Positions 35,761 through 44,413 are shown, numbered from the stretch's first letter. The stretch is DNA of 64,000 bases from an uncultured Candidatus Saccharibacteria bacterium (GCA_937871805.1 CALMQB010000002.1:496001-560000); one strand, 5' to 3'. Numbers and translations are program-made. Notes: a model not told the origin generated them from the letters alone.

Positions 35761-38124
35761 ATGTCAGACACTGAAGTCAAAAGCCAAAACCAGAGCCTAA
35801 AGGGCTTGAAGAAAAAAGCTTCGAAGGAAGGAAAGCCTTCTAAAGGAAAGTTCCTAAACAGGGTGATTAGTTTTGTTAAAGAAAAACCATTCGTCTTTCT
35901 AGCTCTTTTAGCGATACTTGTCGGTGGAGCTACAATTTTTAATGCCAGTGCTCTAGTCGGCGATTGTGATAGCAACGCAATAGTTTACTGCGGAGGTTTT
36001 AAAGAAGGTGGGAGCAGTACGGCCAATCAAACCTACTTAAATGAAAACATTAGTAAAAGGCATGGCCCAGCAAATGTCGGTAAAATCATGGGGCACTATG
36101 GAATAGACACTGGTAGAATCGCATCTTTACCGGTTGGTGAGGTTCGCCAGGATGGCGCTATATGGCTGAATGGTAAAAAAGTTGCTACTAATGCTAAAAC
36201 TACTGGTAGGCAACAACTGTCTGGAGTGCAGAATACTAGAGTAGACCTTGGCGGAGGCGTAGTTATTTACGAAAGAAGTCCTAGTAGGTCAATTCCAGGT
36301 GGTGGCGCAAAGGCTTGGGTGAAACTAGATGGTAATGGGAAGTTCTTGTATGCAGTAATTAGGTCGTGCGGTAACCCGACAACTGGAACTCCAACTTATA
36401 CGCCTCCACCTCCACCACCTCCTGCGCCAACTGGAGCAGTAAAGTGTGATGCACTAGCTGTTGAAAAGCTAAGCCGAACTAAATTTAAGTTCACTGTCAA
36501 AGGTTCAAAGAGTGGAGCTGCAAAACTAACAGGTTACCTGATTAACTTTGGAGATGGTGGAGCTGGAGGAAGTGCAACTACGAAAACCTCAGCATCTTAC
36601 ACTCACGAATATAAGACGACTGGTAGCTATAAGATTCAGGCTGGAGCTGCTGGTTCACTAAACGGTAAGACAATAGGCGATGGTGGTCCAAGTTGTGCTA
36701 AAACAGTGCAAGTTGAAGCAGCTACTGGAGCAGTAAAGTGTGATGCACTAGCTGTTGAAAAGCTAAGTCGAACTAAATTTAAGTTCACTGTCAAAGGTTC
36801 AAAGAGTGGAGCTGCAAAACTAACAGGTTACCTGATTAACTTTGGAGATGGTGGAGCTGGAGGAAGTGCAACTACCAATACGACGGCCTCATACACTCAC
36901 GAGTATAAAAAGACTGGTAACTTTAAGATCCAAGCAGGTACTGCAGGTGAGTTAAATGGAAAAAAGATAGGTGACGGCGGTCCAAGTTGTGCGGCATCTG
37001 TAGAGATTAAGCCGGAACCAAAGACTCCAAACTACACAATCAAGAAATATGTTAAAGGCAATGATGCCCAGAATAACAACTCAGCAGTTAGCGTAAAGTC
37101 TGGCGAAGAGTTTGATTATAAGATTGTAGTGTCTAATACTGGCGAAGTTGAACTAAAGGATGTTAAGGTTTGGGATGTTCTACCTGAAGGGGTGACCTAC
37201 ACCTCTGGAAGTCTCAAACTTAACGGTGAAAAGGTTAACGGAGATGCAAACTTCTTTGATAGCTCAAAGGGAATCACGATTGGCTCTATTGCTATTGGAA
37301 AGAGCGCTGAGTTTACGCTTAAAGCTAAAATAAAAGTTGCTGCAGAAAATTCTAAACCTTGTACTACAGAGGTCGGATACTATAATAATGTGGCTAAATC
37401 TGATCCAAAAAGTACTGAGCCGAACCTAGGAGAAAAGGAAGATCCAGCCGTGATTAAGTGTAAAGAAATTCCAAAAGTTGAAAACCCTGCAGTTGATATT
37501 GAAAAAGATGTCAGTAAGTATGAGGTAGAGATCAACGAGGAATTTGACTGGAAGTTGGTTGTAACTAATAACGGTAATGTAGACTTAAAAGATGTCAGGG
37601 TGTTTGACACTGCTCCGGAAGGCGTGGAGTTCATTAGCTCTGAAAATGTTGATGGTGCACAAAGTGTTGTTACTCAAGCTCAGTTTGACGCAACAATTGC
37701 CTTGCTAAAAGTCGGTGAAGTCAAAGAGTTCGTCATTAAGTCTAAAGTTGTAAGTGGAACTGGTGAAGAGATTACTAACACTGCATGTGTTGATGCTCCA
37801 GCAGTTACTGATCAAGGTGAGAACCCAGAAAAAGACGATTGTGATGATGCAAAAGTTAAAACACCAGAACCATTGTTTTGTACAGTCCCAGGATTTGAAG
37901 ATCTAGCTTACAATGATCCTAATTGTAAGAAGCCAGAAAAATGTCCTATTCCTGGCCTAGAAAGCTTTGATGCAGATAACCCGAATTGTAAGCCCGGAGT
38001 AGTCGCACCAAGTGAGACTCCAAGCACTGGTGGTGGCGCTCTAGTCGCGATGGCAGCCGTTTCGCTAATGATAGGTGGTTCAGTTTATGCATTTGCCCTA
38101 AGAGGTGGTAAGCGATCCGCTTAA
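35761..38124 (+). CDS. Cell-surface adhesin-like protein with PKD and DUF11-type repeats
   Basis: A 787-residue surface protein. A long basic N-terminus leads to a signal/anchor helix (~residues 43-63). Then come a ~130-residue N-terminal region, a proline run (PPPPPPP), two PKD-like repeats of 98 residues (starting at about residues 224 and 322), and two DUF11-type beta-sandwich repeats (~420-570 and ~575-700, with DYKIVVSNTGEVELKDVKVWD and DWKLVVTNNGNVDLKDVRV). The end has TPSTG, a hydrophobic helix and a basic tail, like a sortase signal with Thr for Leu. Probably exposed and involved in attachment to a host cell (inference). A terminator follows at 38155. Confidence 0.9.
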   Translation: MSDTEVKSQNQSLKGLKKKASKEGKPSKGKFLNRVISFVKEKPFVFLALLAILVGGATIFNASALVGDCDSNAIVYCGGFKEGGSSTANQTYLNENISKRHGPANVGKIMGHYGIDTGRIASLPVGEVRQDGAIWLNGKKVATNAKTTGRQQLSGVQNTRVDLGGGVVIYERSPSRSIPGGGAKAWVKLDGNGKFLYAVIRSCGNPTTGTPTYTPPPPPPPAPTGAVKCDALAVEKLSRTKFKFTVKGSKSGAAKLTGYLINFGDGGAGGSATTKTSASYTHEYKTTGSYKIQAGAAGSLNGKTIGDGGPSCAKTVQVEAATGAVKCDALAVEKLSRTKFKFTVKGSKSGAAKLTGYLINFGDGGAGGSATTNTTASYTHEYKKTGNFKIQAGTAGELNGKKIGDGGPSCAASVEIKPEPKTPNYTIKKYVKGNDAQNNNSAVSVKSGEEFDYKIVVSNTGEVELKDVKVWDVLPEGVTYTSGSLKLNGEKVNGDANFFDSSKGITIGSIAIGKSAEFTLKAKIKVAAENSKPCTTEVGYYNNVAKSDPKSTEPNLGEKEDPAVIKCKEIPKVENPAVDIEKDVSKYEVEINEEFDWKLVVTNNGNVDLKDVRVFDTAPEGVEFISSENVDGAQSVVTQAQFDATIALLKVGEVKEFVIKSKVVSGTGEEITNTACVDAPAVTDQGENPEKDDCDDAKVKTPEPLFCTVPGFEDLAYNDPNCKKPEKCPIPGLESFDADNPNCKPGVVAPSETPSTGGGALVAMAAVSLMIGGSVYAFALRGGKRSA
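36430..37010 (+). repeat. Tandem PKD-module duplication, period 294 bp
   Basis: The unit beginning ACTGGAGCAGTAAAGTG occurs at 36430 and again at 36724, 294 bases (98 codons) apart. The first ~150 bases of the copies differ at one position that I can see (a synonymous C/T), whereas the second half diverges more. This indicates a recent duplication or gene conversion. Confidence 0.9.
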
Positions 38125-38154
38125 ACCCTTAATTTTAAATAAAAATTTAAACTT

Positions 38155-38190
38155 AAATAAGCGACTCGATTGAGTCGCTTATTTTTCTTG
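38155..38190. terminator. Rho-independent terminator (bidirectional-type)
   Basis: A perfect 13-base stem, AAATAAGCGACTC at 38155-38167 with GAGTCGCTTATTT at 38172-38184, a 4-base loop, and a T-rich tail (ATTTTTCTT). It closes the adhesin gene. Confidence 0.92.
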
Positions 38191-38256
38191 TTAAATATTT
38201 AATGGAGCTGGAAGCTGTGTTGTTAAGTCTTGTGGTTTACAGTCTAAACAAAAGGG

Positions 38257-38285
38257 TTGTAATTTGAATAAGGTTATGCTAAGAT
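38257..38285 (+). promoter_or_regulatory. Extended -10 promoter of the 38.4-kb small gene
   Basis: TTGTAA at 38257-38262, a 17-base spacer and TAAGAT at 38280-38285 preceded by TGC. A long A-rich leader of about 75 bases with AAAAGGAAAA follows before the ATG. Confidence 0.65.
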
Positions 38286-38363
38286 ATTAGGTAGATCAAA
38301 TAAATTATCAAAATAAAAACGATCAACAAAAATAAAAATAACTAAAAAGAAAAGGAAAATATT

Positions 38364-38636
38364 ATGGCAAATTTTAATACACCACAAACGCCAACTGCGC
38401 AACTGGAAACAAGAGTAGAGCAAGTTGCTCAAGCAGAGAAGTTAGCACTTAACTCACTGGCTCAAGCAGAGAGGTTCGGCATTCTTGCAGTTGCAGCTGG
38501 AGAAGGGGATGTCTCAACACAAGAGCGTCTTGGCGGCAACCCTCTAATGACAGCAGAAGATTATAGGGCTCAGCAGGCTACTGCTGAGGGTGCTGCAAAT
38601 TATCACAGATCTCAGGTAGGTAATGCTGCCGCTTAG
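38364..38636 (+). CDS. Small Ala/Gln-rich hypothetical protein
   Basis: A 90-residue protein, helical and Ala-, Gln- and Glu-rich, ending in NAAA. It has its own promoter, a purine-rich leader and a terminator, so it forms a single-gene unit and may be abundant. Leader similarity to the gene at 16963 suggests coordinated expression. No signal peptide; no family recognised. Confidence 0.75.
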   Translation: MANFNTPQTPTAQLETRVEQVAQAEKLALNSLAQAERFGILAVAAGEGDVSTQERLGGNPLMTAEDYRAQQATAEGAANYHRSQVGNAAA

Positions 38637-38674
38637 CTTAGTTGGAGGCTATGCTGTAGCTGAGCTTAAATCTT

Positions 38675-38706
38675 AAAAAGATGGTCGAGAGGCCATCTCT
38701 TTTTGA
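38675..38706 (+). terminator. Rho-independent terminator
   Basis: AAAAAGATGG at 38675-38684 pairs with CCATCTCTTTTT at 38693-38704 around a short loop, followed by T-rich sequence. It lies between the small gene at 38364 and the convergent YraN gene. Confidence 0.8.
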
Positions 38707-38722
38707 TTTTTATAGGCAACCT

Positions 38723-39085
38723 TTAAGTATCGAAGTTGATTGATTGGATGAAGTTGGTGATTTTAAGTTTAGTTCCAGTGAGTTCAATTGCTCCAATGCT
38801 CAGTTCATATTTGGTGTATTCGGGGTTTTGCTGGAGCCACTCTTGAGTGGAGTTTTGCATTCGATTAAGTTTAGTTTTGGAGATTGATTCTAGGCCATAT
38901 CCTGATGATGAGTTTTTACGGTACTTAACTTCTATGAAGTGAATCGTTTGCTCTTCTTTCATAACTAAGTCAATTTCACAGGTGCGAGTTCTCCAGTTTT
39001 TTGAGAGGAGTTGATAACCGTGATTAAACTTAAGCCACTGGGCTGCTTGTTGTTCAGCTTTTCTTCCTAAAGATGTAGTATCCAT
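38723..39085 (-). CDS. YraN-family (UPF0102) nuclease-fold protein
   Basis: A 120-residue protein of the usual length. It carries GRKAEQQAAQWL at the start and the restriction-endonuclease-like core CEIDLVMKEEQTIHFIEVKYRK (E-x-D and E-x-K). The family is conserved and linked to recombination, but the cellular role is unclear. Sequence upstream (TAAACT, 8-9 bases before the ATG) overlaps the AAACTTAA word. Confidence 0.9.
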   Translation of the reverse strand: MDTTSLGRKAEQQAAQWLKFNHGYQLLSKNWRTRTCEIDLVMKEEQTIHFIEVKYRKNSSSGYGLESISKTKLNRMQNSTQEWLQQNPEYTKYELSIGAIELTGTKLKITNFIQSINFDT

Positions 39086-39139
39086 AAAGTTAAGTTTAAC
39101 ACTGCGGTTCCCTTTGGTATATACAAGTTTTATTTAGGG

Positions 39140-39145
39140 TATAAT
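39140..39145 (+). promoter_or_regulatory. -10 element deciding the start of the DHH gene
   Basis: TATAAT with 11 bases to the ATG at 39157. A TTG at 39145 overlaps the -10 box itself and so cannot be the start. Confidence 0.6.
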
Positions 39146-39156
39146 TGAGCTTAGAC

Positions 39157-40158
39157 ATGAAAGATTTTTTAAACTTAATTACAGCTGCGAAGCATATTTT
39201 GGTGGTTCAGGCCGAAAATCCAGATGGGGATTCTGTGGCAAGCTCTTTGGCTTTAGAGAGTCTGTTTAGCGATAATTTTCCAGAAAAAAAAGTTACGATG
39301 TTTTGCAACCTAACTGTTCCGGCGCACTTAAGATATTTAAAAGGTCATGACAGGGTTGTTCAGGCTTTACCAAAAGATTTTGATTTAGTAATTTTAGTTG
39401 ATTGTGCAGAGCAAGTTCTTTTAGAGAAGACTCTGAGGAATCCAGAAGCAGCACGATTTAAGAAAGTTCCAGTTTTAGTTTTGGATCATCATCAAGATCA
39501 AATTAATATGCCATTTGATACGGTAAATTTTATTGATGAAACGGCGGTTTCTGCTGGTGCAGTAATCTTTAATCTTGCCAAAGAAAGTAAACTTAAGGTT
39601 AGCAAAGATACGGCGACATTTGCTTTGGCGAGTATTTTGAGCGATACTCTTGGCTTAAGTTTAGATTTTGTAAAAGCTGATGATTTTCGAATGGTGGCTG
39701 AGCTAACTGACCTTGGGGCGAGTATGTCGAAGATTGATCAAGATCGAAGGGAGCTTAATAAGCGCCCACAATTTATTACAAAATATAAAGCTGAACTTCT
39801 TGGGAGAGTTGAATATCTGCTAGACGGAAGGCTGGCGTATGTGCATATTCCATGGGAGGATATTCAGCAGTATTCAGGAATTTATAACCCTCCAATTTTG
39901 GTTTTTGAAGACATGCGTTTAACTGAAGGGGTGGAGGTCGTAATGGCGGTCAAATCTTACCGAAATGGGAGGATGACTGCGAAGATTCGAACGAATCCTG
40001 GTTTTGAAGTGGCTGGAGCGATTGCAGAAAAGTTTAATTGTGGGGGCCACCCTGGTTCTGCTGGCTGTAAAGTCGATCCGGGGATGTATAGCTATGATGA
40101 GTTTAAGAATGAGTTAGTAAAGTGTACTAGAGAAGAGCTGGATAGGGTTAAGAATTAG
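39157..40158 (+). CDS. DHH-family phosphoesterase (NrnA-like)
   Basis: About 333 residues from the ATG at 39157. Motifs: NPDGDSVASSLAL (DxD), LVDCAEQ, VLDHHQD (the DHH motif) and the C-terminal DHHA1 motif GGHPGSAGC. The family degrades short RNA (nanoRNA), pAp or cyclic dinucleotide products. Predicted leaderless. It is followed 9 bases later by def. A non-catalytic relative is at 18332. Confidence 0.92.
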   Translation: MKDFLNLITAAKHILVVQAENPDGDSVASSLALESLFSDNFPEKKVTMFCNLTVPAHLRYLKGHDRVVQALPKDFDLVILVDCAEQVLLEKTLRNPEAARFKKVPVLVLDHHQDQINMPFDTVNFIDETAVSAGAVIFNLAKESKLKVSKDTATFALASILSDTLGLSLDFVKADDFRMVAELTDLGASMSKIDQDRRELNKRPQFITKYKAELLGRVEYLLDGRLAYVHIPWEDIQQYSGIYNPPILVFEDMRLTEGVEVVMAVKSYRNGRMTAKIRTNPGFEVAGAIAEKFNCGGHPGSAGCKVDPGMYSYDEFKNELVKCTREELDRVKN

Positions 40159-40167
40159 GTTTAAGTT

Positions 40168-40716
40168 ATGGATAAGATTGTAGAATTTGGGAATGATATT
40201 TTAAGGAAAAAAGCTGGGAATGTTAAAGTAGGTGAGTTTAAGTCTGAAGAAACAAAAAGGATTATTGCAGAATTAAACGAAGCCTGTGATAACAATAAGT
40301 ATGGAGTTGGTATTGCGGCACCACAAATTGGAGAATCTAAAGCAATTTTAGTTATTAGGATTAAGAAGACGCCGGCGAGACCAGACCGAGAACCATTTGA
40401 TAAAGTTGTGATTAATCCTAAGATAATCGAATACATTGGAAAGCCAACTCAACTTTGGGATGGTTGTTTAAGTAGCGGTGATGACCCAGTTTTTGCTCAA
40501 ACCGAGAGGTATCGTAAAGTTAAAGTAAATTACTATGATGAAGATGGGAAGTTCCACGAAGGTGAGATTCTTAGTGATTTTGTGGCTCATGTCTTTCAGC
40601 ATGAAACGGATCACTTAAATGGGATGTTATTTGTGGATAGAATTACGAATTCTAAAAGTTGGATGAGCAATAAAGAATATATAAAGATGATGAGTAGGAA
40701 ATCTAGTAGTAAATAA
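40168..40716 (+). CDS. def: Peptide deformylase
   Basis: A 182-residue deformylase. Motif 1 is VGIAAPQIG, motif 2 is WDGCLS (Asp for the usual Glu, the metal-binding Cys kept), and motif 3 is FQHETDHLNG with the HExxH zinc site. It removes the formyl group from nascent proteins. It sits in a forward run with the DHH gene and cysS. Confidence 0.95.
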   Translation: MDKIVEFGNDILRKKAGNVKVGEFKSEETKRIIAELNEACDNNKYGVGIAAPQIGESKAILVIRIKKTPARPDREPFDKVVINPKIIEYIGKPTQLWDGCLSSGDDPVFAQTERYRKVKVNYYDEDGKFHEGEILSDFVAHVFQHETDHLNGMLFVDRITNSKSWMSNKEYIKMMSRKSSSK

Positions 40717-40735
40717 GGATTAAGTTTAAGTTGTT

Positions 40736-42190
40736 ATGAAAAGTGAAGATAAAAATGAGATTTTGGAGGTTCAACTCTATAATTCTTTAAGTAAGAAAAA
40801 GGAAAGACTAAAAACTATTGAAGATTGTGTAGTTAAGATGTATTCCTGCGGGCCAACAGTTTATAACAATCTGCACATTGGGAATTTAGCAACTTTTATT
40901 CGAGATGATTTGCTGAAGCGAGTTTTGGTTGCTAGTGGCTATAAGGTTAATCATGTGATGAATATAACAGATGTAGAAGATAAGATAATTAGAGATTCTA
41001 ATTTGCCTGAGTTTGCCGTTCCCGATGATCCGATGCAATCTTTATTAAACTTAACTTCTAAGTTTGATGCTGTTTTTCGTGATGATATTGAAAAGATTGG
41101 GAACGACGTTAGTTCTGTTAAATTTATCAAAGCTACCGAATCTATAGAGGGGATGTTAAGTTTAATTCAAAACTTGCTAGATAATGGTCTAGCATATAAA
41201 GCTGAAGATGGAATTTATTTTTCTATTCAAAAATACATAGAAACTGGAAATGAATATGGAATTTTACAGAAAGTTGATTTAGATTCTGGTAGAGAACGGA
41301 TCAGTAATGATGAGTATGAAAAAGACTCCGCAGCAGATTTTGTGCTATGGAAGGCAAAAGTTGAGGGTGAACCATTCTGGGATGCCGAACTTAAAGATTC
41401 CCACGGTTTTAAATTTAATATGCCAGGGCGCCCTGGTTGGCATATTGAATGTAGTGCAATGAGTAATCAGTTGCTCGGGACACCATTCGACGTCCATACT
41501 GGTGGGATTGATCTTAAGTTCCCGCATCATGAAAATGAAATAGCACAGAGCTGTGGAGCACTTAAACTAAAAACTCTTGCAAATGTTTTTTACCACATGA
41601 GCCATATTCTGGTCGATGGACGGAAGATGAGTAAATCTTTGAATAATTTCTACACCTTAAGAGATGTTGAGCAAAGAGGGTTTGAACCGGCTGCGTTTAG
41701 GATGCTGGTTCTTTCTGGTCATCCTCGAAGTGAAATCAATTTTACGTGGGAGATTTTAGAAGCTGCTCAGAATAGGTTGAAGAATTGGCAAGCTACTGCA
41801 GATTTAAGATGGCAAGTTGTTGCAAGCAAAGAGACACAAATCAAAGAGGTGGAAATGGCGAAAGAGGCAATTCTGGCTAAGCTTGTCGACGATTTGAATA
41901 CTCCTTTGGCACTTGGCGTAATTGAAGAGTCTTTAGGGATGTTTGAATCTGGCTTTCCTGAGTTCGGAAAGGATGACATGGATAAGTTGCTAACCTATAT
42001 TAAAGATTTGATTGGGATAGATCTTTTTGGTGATGATATTTCTATTGAGCAAAAAGAATTATTAAGCTTAAGGCAAAAGTCTCGAGATGAAAAGAATTTT
42101 GAAGAGAGCGACAGGATTCGTGATGAACTTAAGACTCAAGGAATTGAGGCTCGGGATGATGCACGAGGTCAGATTTGGAGTAGAGCTTAA
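40736..42190 (+). CDS. cysS: Cysteinyl-tRNA synthetase
   Basis: A 484-residue class I synthetase with CGPTVYNNLHIGN (zinc Cys and HIGH variant HIGN), zinc ligands in WHIECSAMS and HHENEIAQS, and KMSKS (DGRKMSKSLNN near residue 300). The C-terminal anticodon-binding region is present. It charges tRNA-Cys. The start follows def by 19 bases. Confidence 0.96.
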   Translation: MKSEDKNEILEVQLYNSLSKKKERLKTIEDCVVKMYSCGPTVYNNLHIGNLATFIRDDLLKRVLVASGYKVNHVMNITDVEDKIIRDSNLPEFAVPDDPMQSLLNLTSKFDAVFRDDIEKIGNDVSSVKFIKATESIEGMLSLIQNLLDNGLAYKAEDGIYFSIQKYIETGNEYGILQKVDLDSGRERISNDEYEKDSAADFVLWKAKVEGEPFWDAELKDSHGFKFNMPGRPGWHIECSAMSNQLLGTPFDVHTGGIDLKFPHHENEIAQSCGALKLKTLANVFYHMSHILVDGRKMSKSLNNFYTLRDVEQRGFEPAAFRMLVLSGHPRSEINFTWEILEAAQNRLKNWQATADLRWQVVASKETQIKEVEMAKEAILAKLVDDLNTPLALGVIEESLGMFESGFPEFGKDDMDKLLTYIKDLIGIDLFGDDISIEQKELLSLRQKSRDEKNFEESDRIRDELKTQGIEARDDARGQIWSRA

Positions 42191-42199
42191 TCTTATAGA

Positions 42200-42586
42200 A
42201 TGACTTGCTCTGGGGTTGAACAAATTATATTGGGAGAAAGTGAAATTAGTGGTCGTGGTGTATTCGCGGTTAGAGACTTTAAAGCTGGGGAGGTGGTGGA
42301 GCTGTGTGATGTCTTAATTATCTCCAAAAAAGACATCAAGTGGATAGACAAGACTGAACTTTACGATCACTATTATGCCTGGAGTGAAGGCCGGGCTGTT
42401 TTAGCGCTGGGGCTAGGCTCTATGTACAACCACTCTTATAATCCAAATTGTGAGTATAAGGTTAAACTTAACTTAAATAAAATTGAATTTAAGTCTCTGC
42501 AAGCTATAAATAATGGGCAAGAACTTTTGATTAATTATAATCGTGACCCTAAATGTAAGGATAAGGTTTGGTTTGATGTTCAGTAG
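42200..42586 (+). CDS. SET-domain protein
   Basis: A 128-residue minimal SET domain: GRGVFAVRDFKAGEVVE at the start, GSMYNHSYNPNCEYK (the pseudoknot NHS motif) and INNGQELLINYN near the end. SET domains transfer methyl groups from SAM to lysine. No post-SET zinc cluster is visible. It is 9 bases behind cysS, so it is likely co-transcribed. The target in bacteria is unknown. Confidence 0.88.
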   Translation: MTCSGVEQIILGESEISGRGVFAVRDFKAGEVVELCDVLIISKKDIKWIDKTELYDHYYAWSEGRAVLALGLGSMYNHSYNPNCEYKVKLNLNKIEFKSLQAINNGQELLINYNRDPKCKDKVWFDVQ

Positions 42587-42647
42587 GGAGTAGTTTTTGC
42601 TACATGAGTTGATGTGGGGCTCTATTGGAACTATAATTAATAGTAAT

Positions 42648-43109
42648 ATGGAGGACGCAATAATTAGAAAACCGTCTGAAAGTTTGAGCGGGCAAGGTCA
42701 ATCCTGAGGAAAGAGAACTGGTTATTTATATAGACTGGATAGAGGATTTTCTGGTTCTATTCAACCAGTATGCTCTATAAGTGAAACCAGGCTTGAATTG
42801 CCGGATGGAGTTTTGGCTAAGGGTTGTGCTGGAGCTACAGTTGTAGACTACTGGGGGCACTTAAGTTTAGTTTTAGGATGCGAACACCTGGGTGATCGTA
42901 GGAACTTGTACATACCGGTTAGCATGTCTAGTGGAGGGAATGGGATTGTTGACATGTATCACTCGTTCGGTTCACTGGCCTTTGTAGCGATTCACCGCTT
43001 TGAGGATCCTGTGGGGGATCTTTTAGGGAGAGATCTGACTGGAGGAGCCGTTGAACTTGCAACCAGGGGCTATGATTTTCCTGCTCATCTTGTTGAGGCA
43101 AATTCCTAA
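42648..43109 (+). pseudogene. Hypothetical gene interrupted by one in-frame TGA
   Basis: From the ATG at 42648 the frame runs 19 codons to a TGA at 42705-42707 and then stays open for 133 further codons to the TAA at 43107. Read through, the product has 153 residues. The upstream 19 residues (SESLSGQGQS before the TGA) are consistent with a continuous protein, and the downstream part has ordinary composition. It could be a recent pseudogene, a sequencing error or a read-through gene. No family recognised; the downstream ATG at 42798 could give a shorter protein of 103 residues. Confidence 0.55.
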
Positions 43110-43121
43110 CTGTGGTAGAAT
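43093..43121 (+). promoter_or_regulatory. Sigma-70 promoter of the S6-SSB-S18 operon
   Basis: TTGAGG at 43093-43098, a 17-base spacer and TAGAAT at 43116-43121. It overlaps the end of the preceding gene and leaves a leader of about 75 bases before rpsF. Confidence 0.65.
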
Positions 43122-43142
43122 AGGAGTTACGTAAATTTAATC

Positions 43143-43200
43143 TTGAGGTTTTGATCTATTGAAACAATTCCTCTACCGTAAAAGGACGGTAACCAGAAGA
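43143..43200 (+). promoter_or_regulatory. Structured rpsF leader, candidate S6:S18 autoregulatory site
   Basis: Two stems are visible: GAGG at 43145-43148 with CCTC at 43170-43173, and directly after it TACCGT at 43174-43179 with ACGGTA at 43186-43191. Known rpsF leaders in bacteria carry a hairpin with a CCG box mimicking the 16S site bound by the S6:S18 complex. A CCG is present here, but I have not matched the full consensus, so the call is tentative. Confidence 0.4.
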
Positions 43201-43204
43201 TAAT

Positions 43205-43594
43205 ATGAATAAATATGAATTAGTGGTGGTTCTATCCGTCGAGGATAAAGAACTGAAGAAGAAAGTGGATGCGTTAGTTAAAGAGGCTGGCTTTTCTGTA
43301 TCTGAAGAAGAAGATATGGGCGTAAAGGCTCTAGCTTATCCTATTGAAAAACAAGAATCTGCAAAATATTTTAAACTAATCTTAGAAGGTGAAGGTTCTG
43401 GTGTTAAGAAGCTAGAATTTAACTTAAATCTAGAGGATGGAGTTTTGAGGTATTTAACGATTGCTTTGACACCTAAGCTCGAAAAAGTTCGGGCAGAGAT
43501 GGCGGTCGTTCGGGCTGAAATCCAAGCCAAGGCAAAAAAGAATGAGAAACTGGATAGAAACTCAGATTCTAAAGATAAATCTGAGAAAAGCTAA
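43205..43594 (+). CDS. rpsF: 30S ribosomal protein S6
   Basis: A 129-residue S6 with the typical ferredoxin-like pattern: NKYELVVVLSVED at the start, GVKALAYPIEKQESAKYFKLILEGEG in the middle and LNLEDGVLRYLTIAL. The C-terminal 35 residues are a charged extension. First gene of rpsF-ssb-rpsR. Confidence 0.95.
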   Translation: MNKYELVVVLSVEDKELKKKVDALVKEAGFSVSEEEDMGVKALAYPIEKQESAKYFKLILEGEGSGVKKLEFNLNLEDGVLRYLTIALTPKLEKVRAEMAVVRAEIQAKAKKNEKLDRNSDSKDKSEKS

Positions 43595-43623
43595 ACTTAA
43601 TTCTAAATTAGAGGGATATAATT

Positions 43624-44085
43624 ATGAGTAGAAGTGTAAACCAAGTAACATTATTAGGTAGATTAACTAGAGATCCGGAGTTGAGGCAGACTCCAAATGG
43701 AAAGAGCGTTGCTAGTTTTTCTCTGGCTTTAAATAGGAGCTATAAAGGTGGAGACGGTGAATGGGTTGAAGATACCGACTTTATTGATTGTGTAGCGTGG
43801 GGATCTTTAGCTGAAACAATGGAAAAGTACTTGAAGCGTGGGCAGAGGGTTTTAGTTTCTGGACGGCTTTCACAGAGAAGTTGGGAACAGGACGGACAGA
43901 AGCGAAGTAAGGTTGAGGTAGTCGCTAATGATATGACTTTTATTGAATCTGCAGGTGATGGTGGTGACTCTAGCTTTGGCGGAGGCGATGGTAGCTCGGA
44001 TAGAAAGAAAAGTTCTAAGTCTGAAGATGTCGTGGTCGAAGAAGTTGAGAGCGGAGAGATTGATCTAGATTCAATTCCGTTCTAA
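43624..44085 (+). CDS. ssb: Single-stranded DNA-binding protein
   Basis: A 153-residue SSB: OB fold beginning SRSVNQVTLLGRLTRDPELR, with DTDFIDCVAWGSLAETMEKYLKRGQ and a Gly/Ser-rich linker leading to an acidic tail ending in DLDSIPF, the usual protein-interaction tip. Preceded by a GAGGGA ribosome-binding site. Middle gene of the S6-SSB-S18 operon. Confidence 0.97.
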   Translation: MSRSVNQVTLLGRLTRDPELRQTPNGKSVASFSLALNRSYKGGDGEWVEDTDFIDCVAWGSLAETMEKYLKRGQRVLVSGRLSQRSWEQDGQKRSKVEVVANDMTFIESAGDGGDSSFGGGDGSSDRKKSSKSEDVVVEEVESGEIDLDSIPF

Positions 44086-44116
44086 ATTAAGAAAAAGTAA
44101 ATTTAAGTTATATAAA

Positions 44117-44371
44117 ATGAGTGATAAAAGACCAACCGTAATTCCAGCATATTTTGATTATCTGGATGCAGAATTGCTAAAAAGATATTTAAATTATTTT
44201 GGAAAAATCAAGGCAAGAAGTAGAACTGGATTAAGCCAAAAACAGCAAGCTGCGCTTTCTAAGGCAATTAAGCGAGCAAGGCATTTAGCGCTTATTCCAT
44301 TTGTTACAGAATATGTTGATGAAGGACGAGCGCAACGCCCTCGTGGTGGTGGACACAGACCAAGGACTTAA
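44117..44371 (+). CDS. rpsR: 30S ribosomal protein S18
   Basis: An 84-residue S18 with YFDYLDAELLKRYLNYFGKI and SKAIKRARHLALIPFV, the family core. The N-terminal Cys residues of zinc-containing S18 are absent. Third gene of the operon; the efp gene follows by 42 bases. Confidence 0.95.
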   Translation: MSDKRPTVIPAYFDYLDAELLKRYLNYFGKIKARSRTGLSQKQQAALSKAIKRARHLALIPFVTEYVDEGRAQRPRGGGHRPRT

Positions 44372-44413
44372 ACCTAGGTTGAGATAATTTGAACGTTTAG
44401 TTGAGCATAATCT

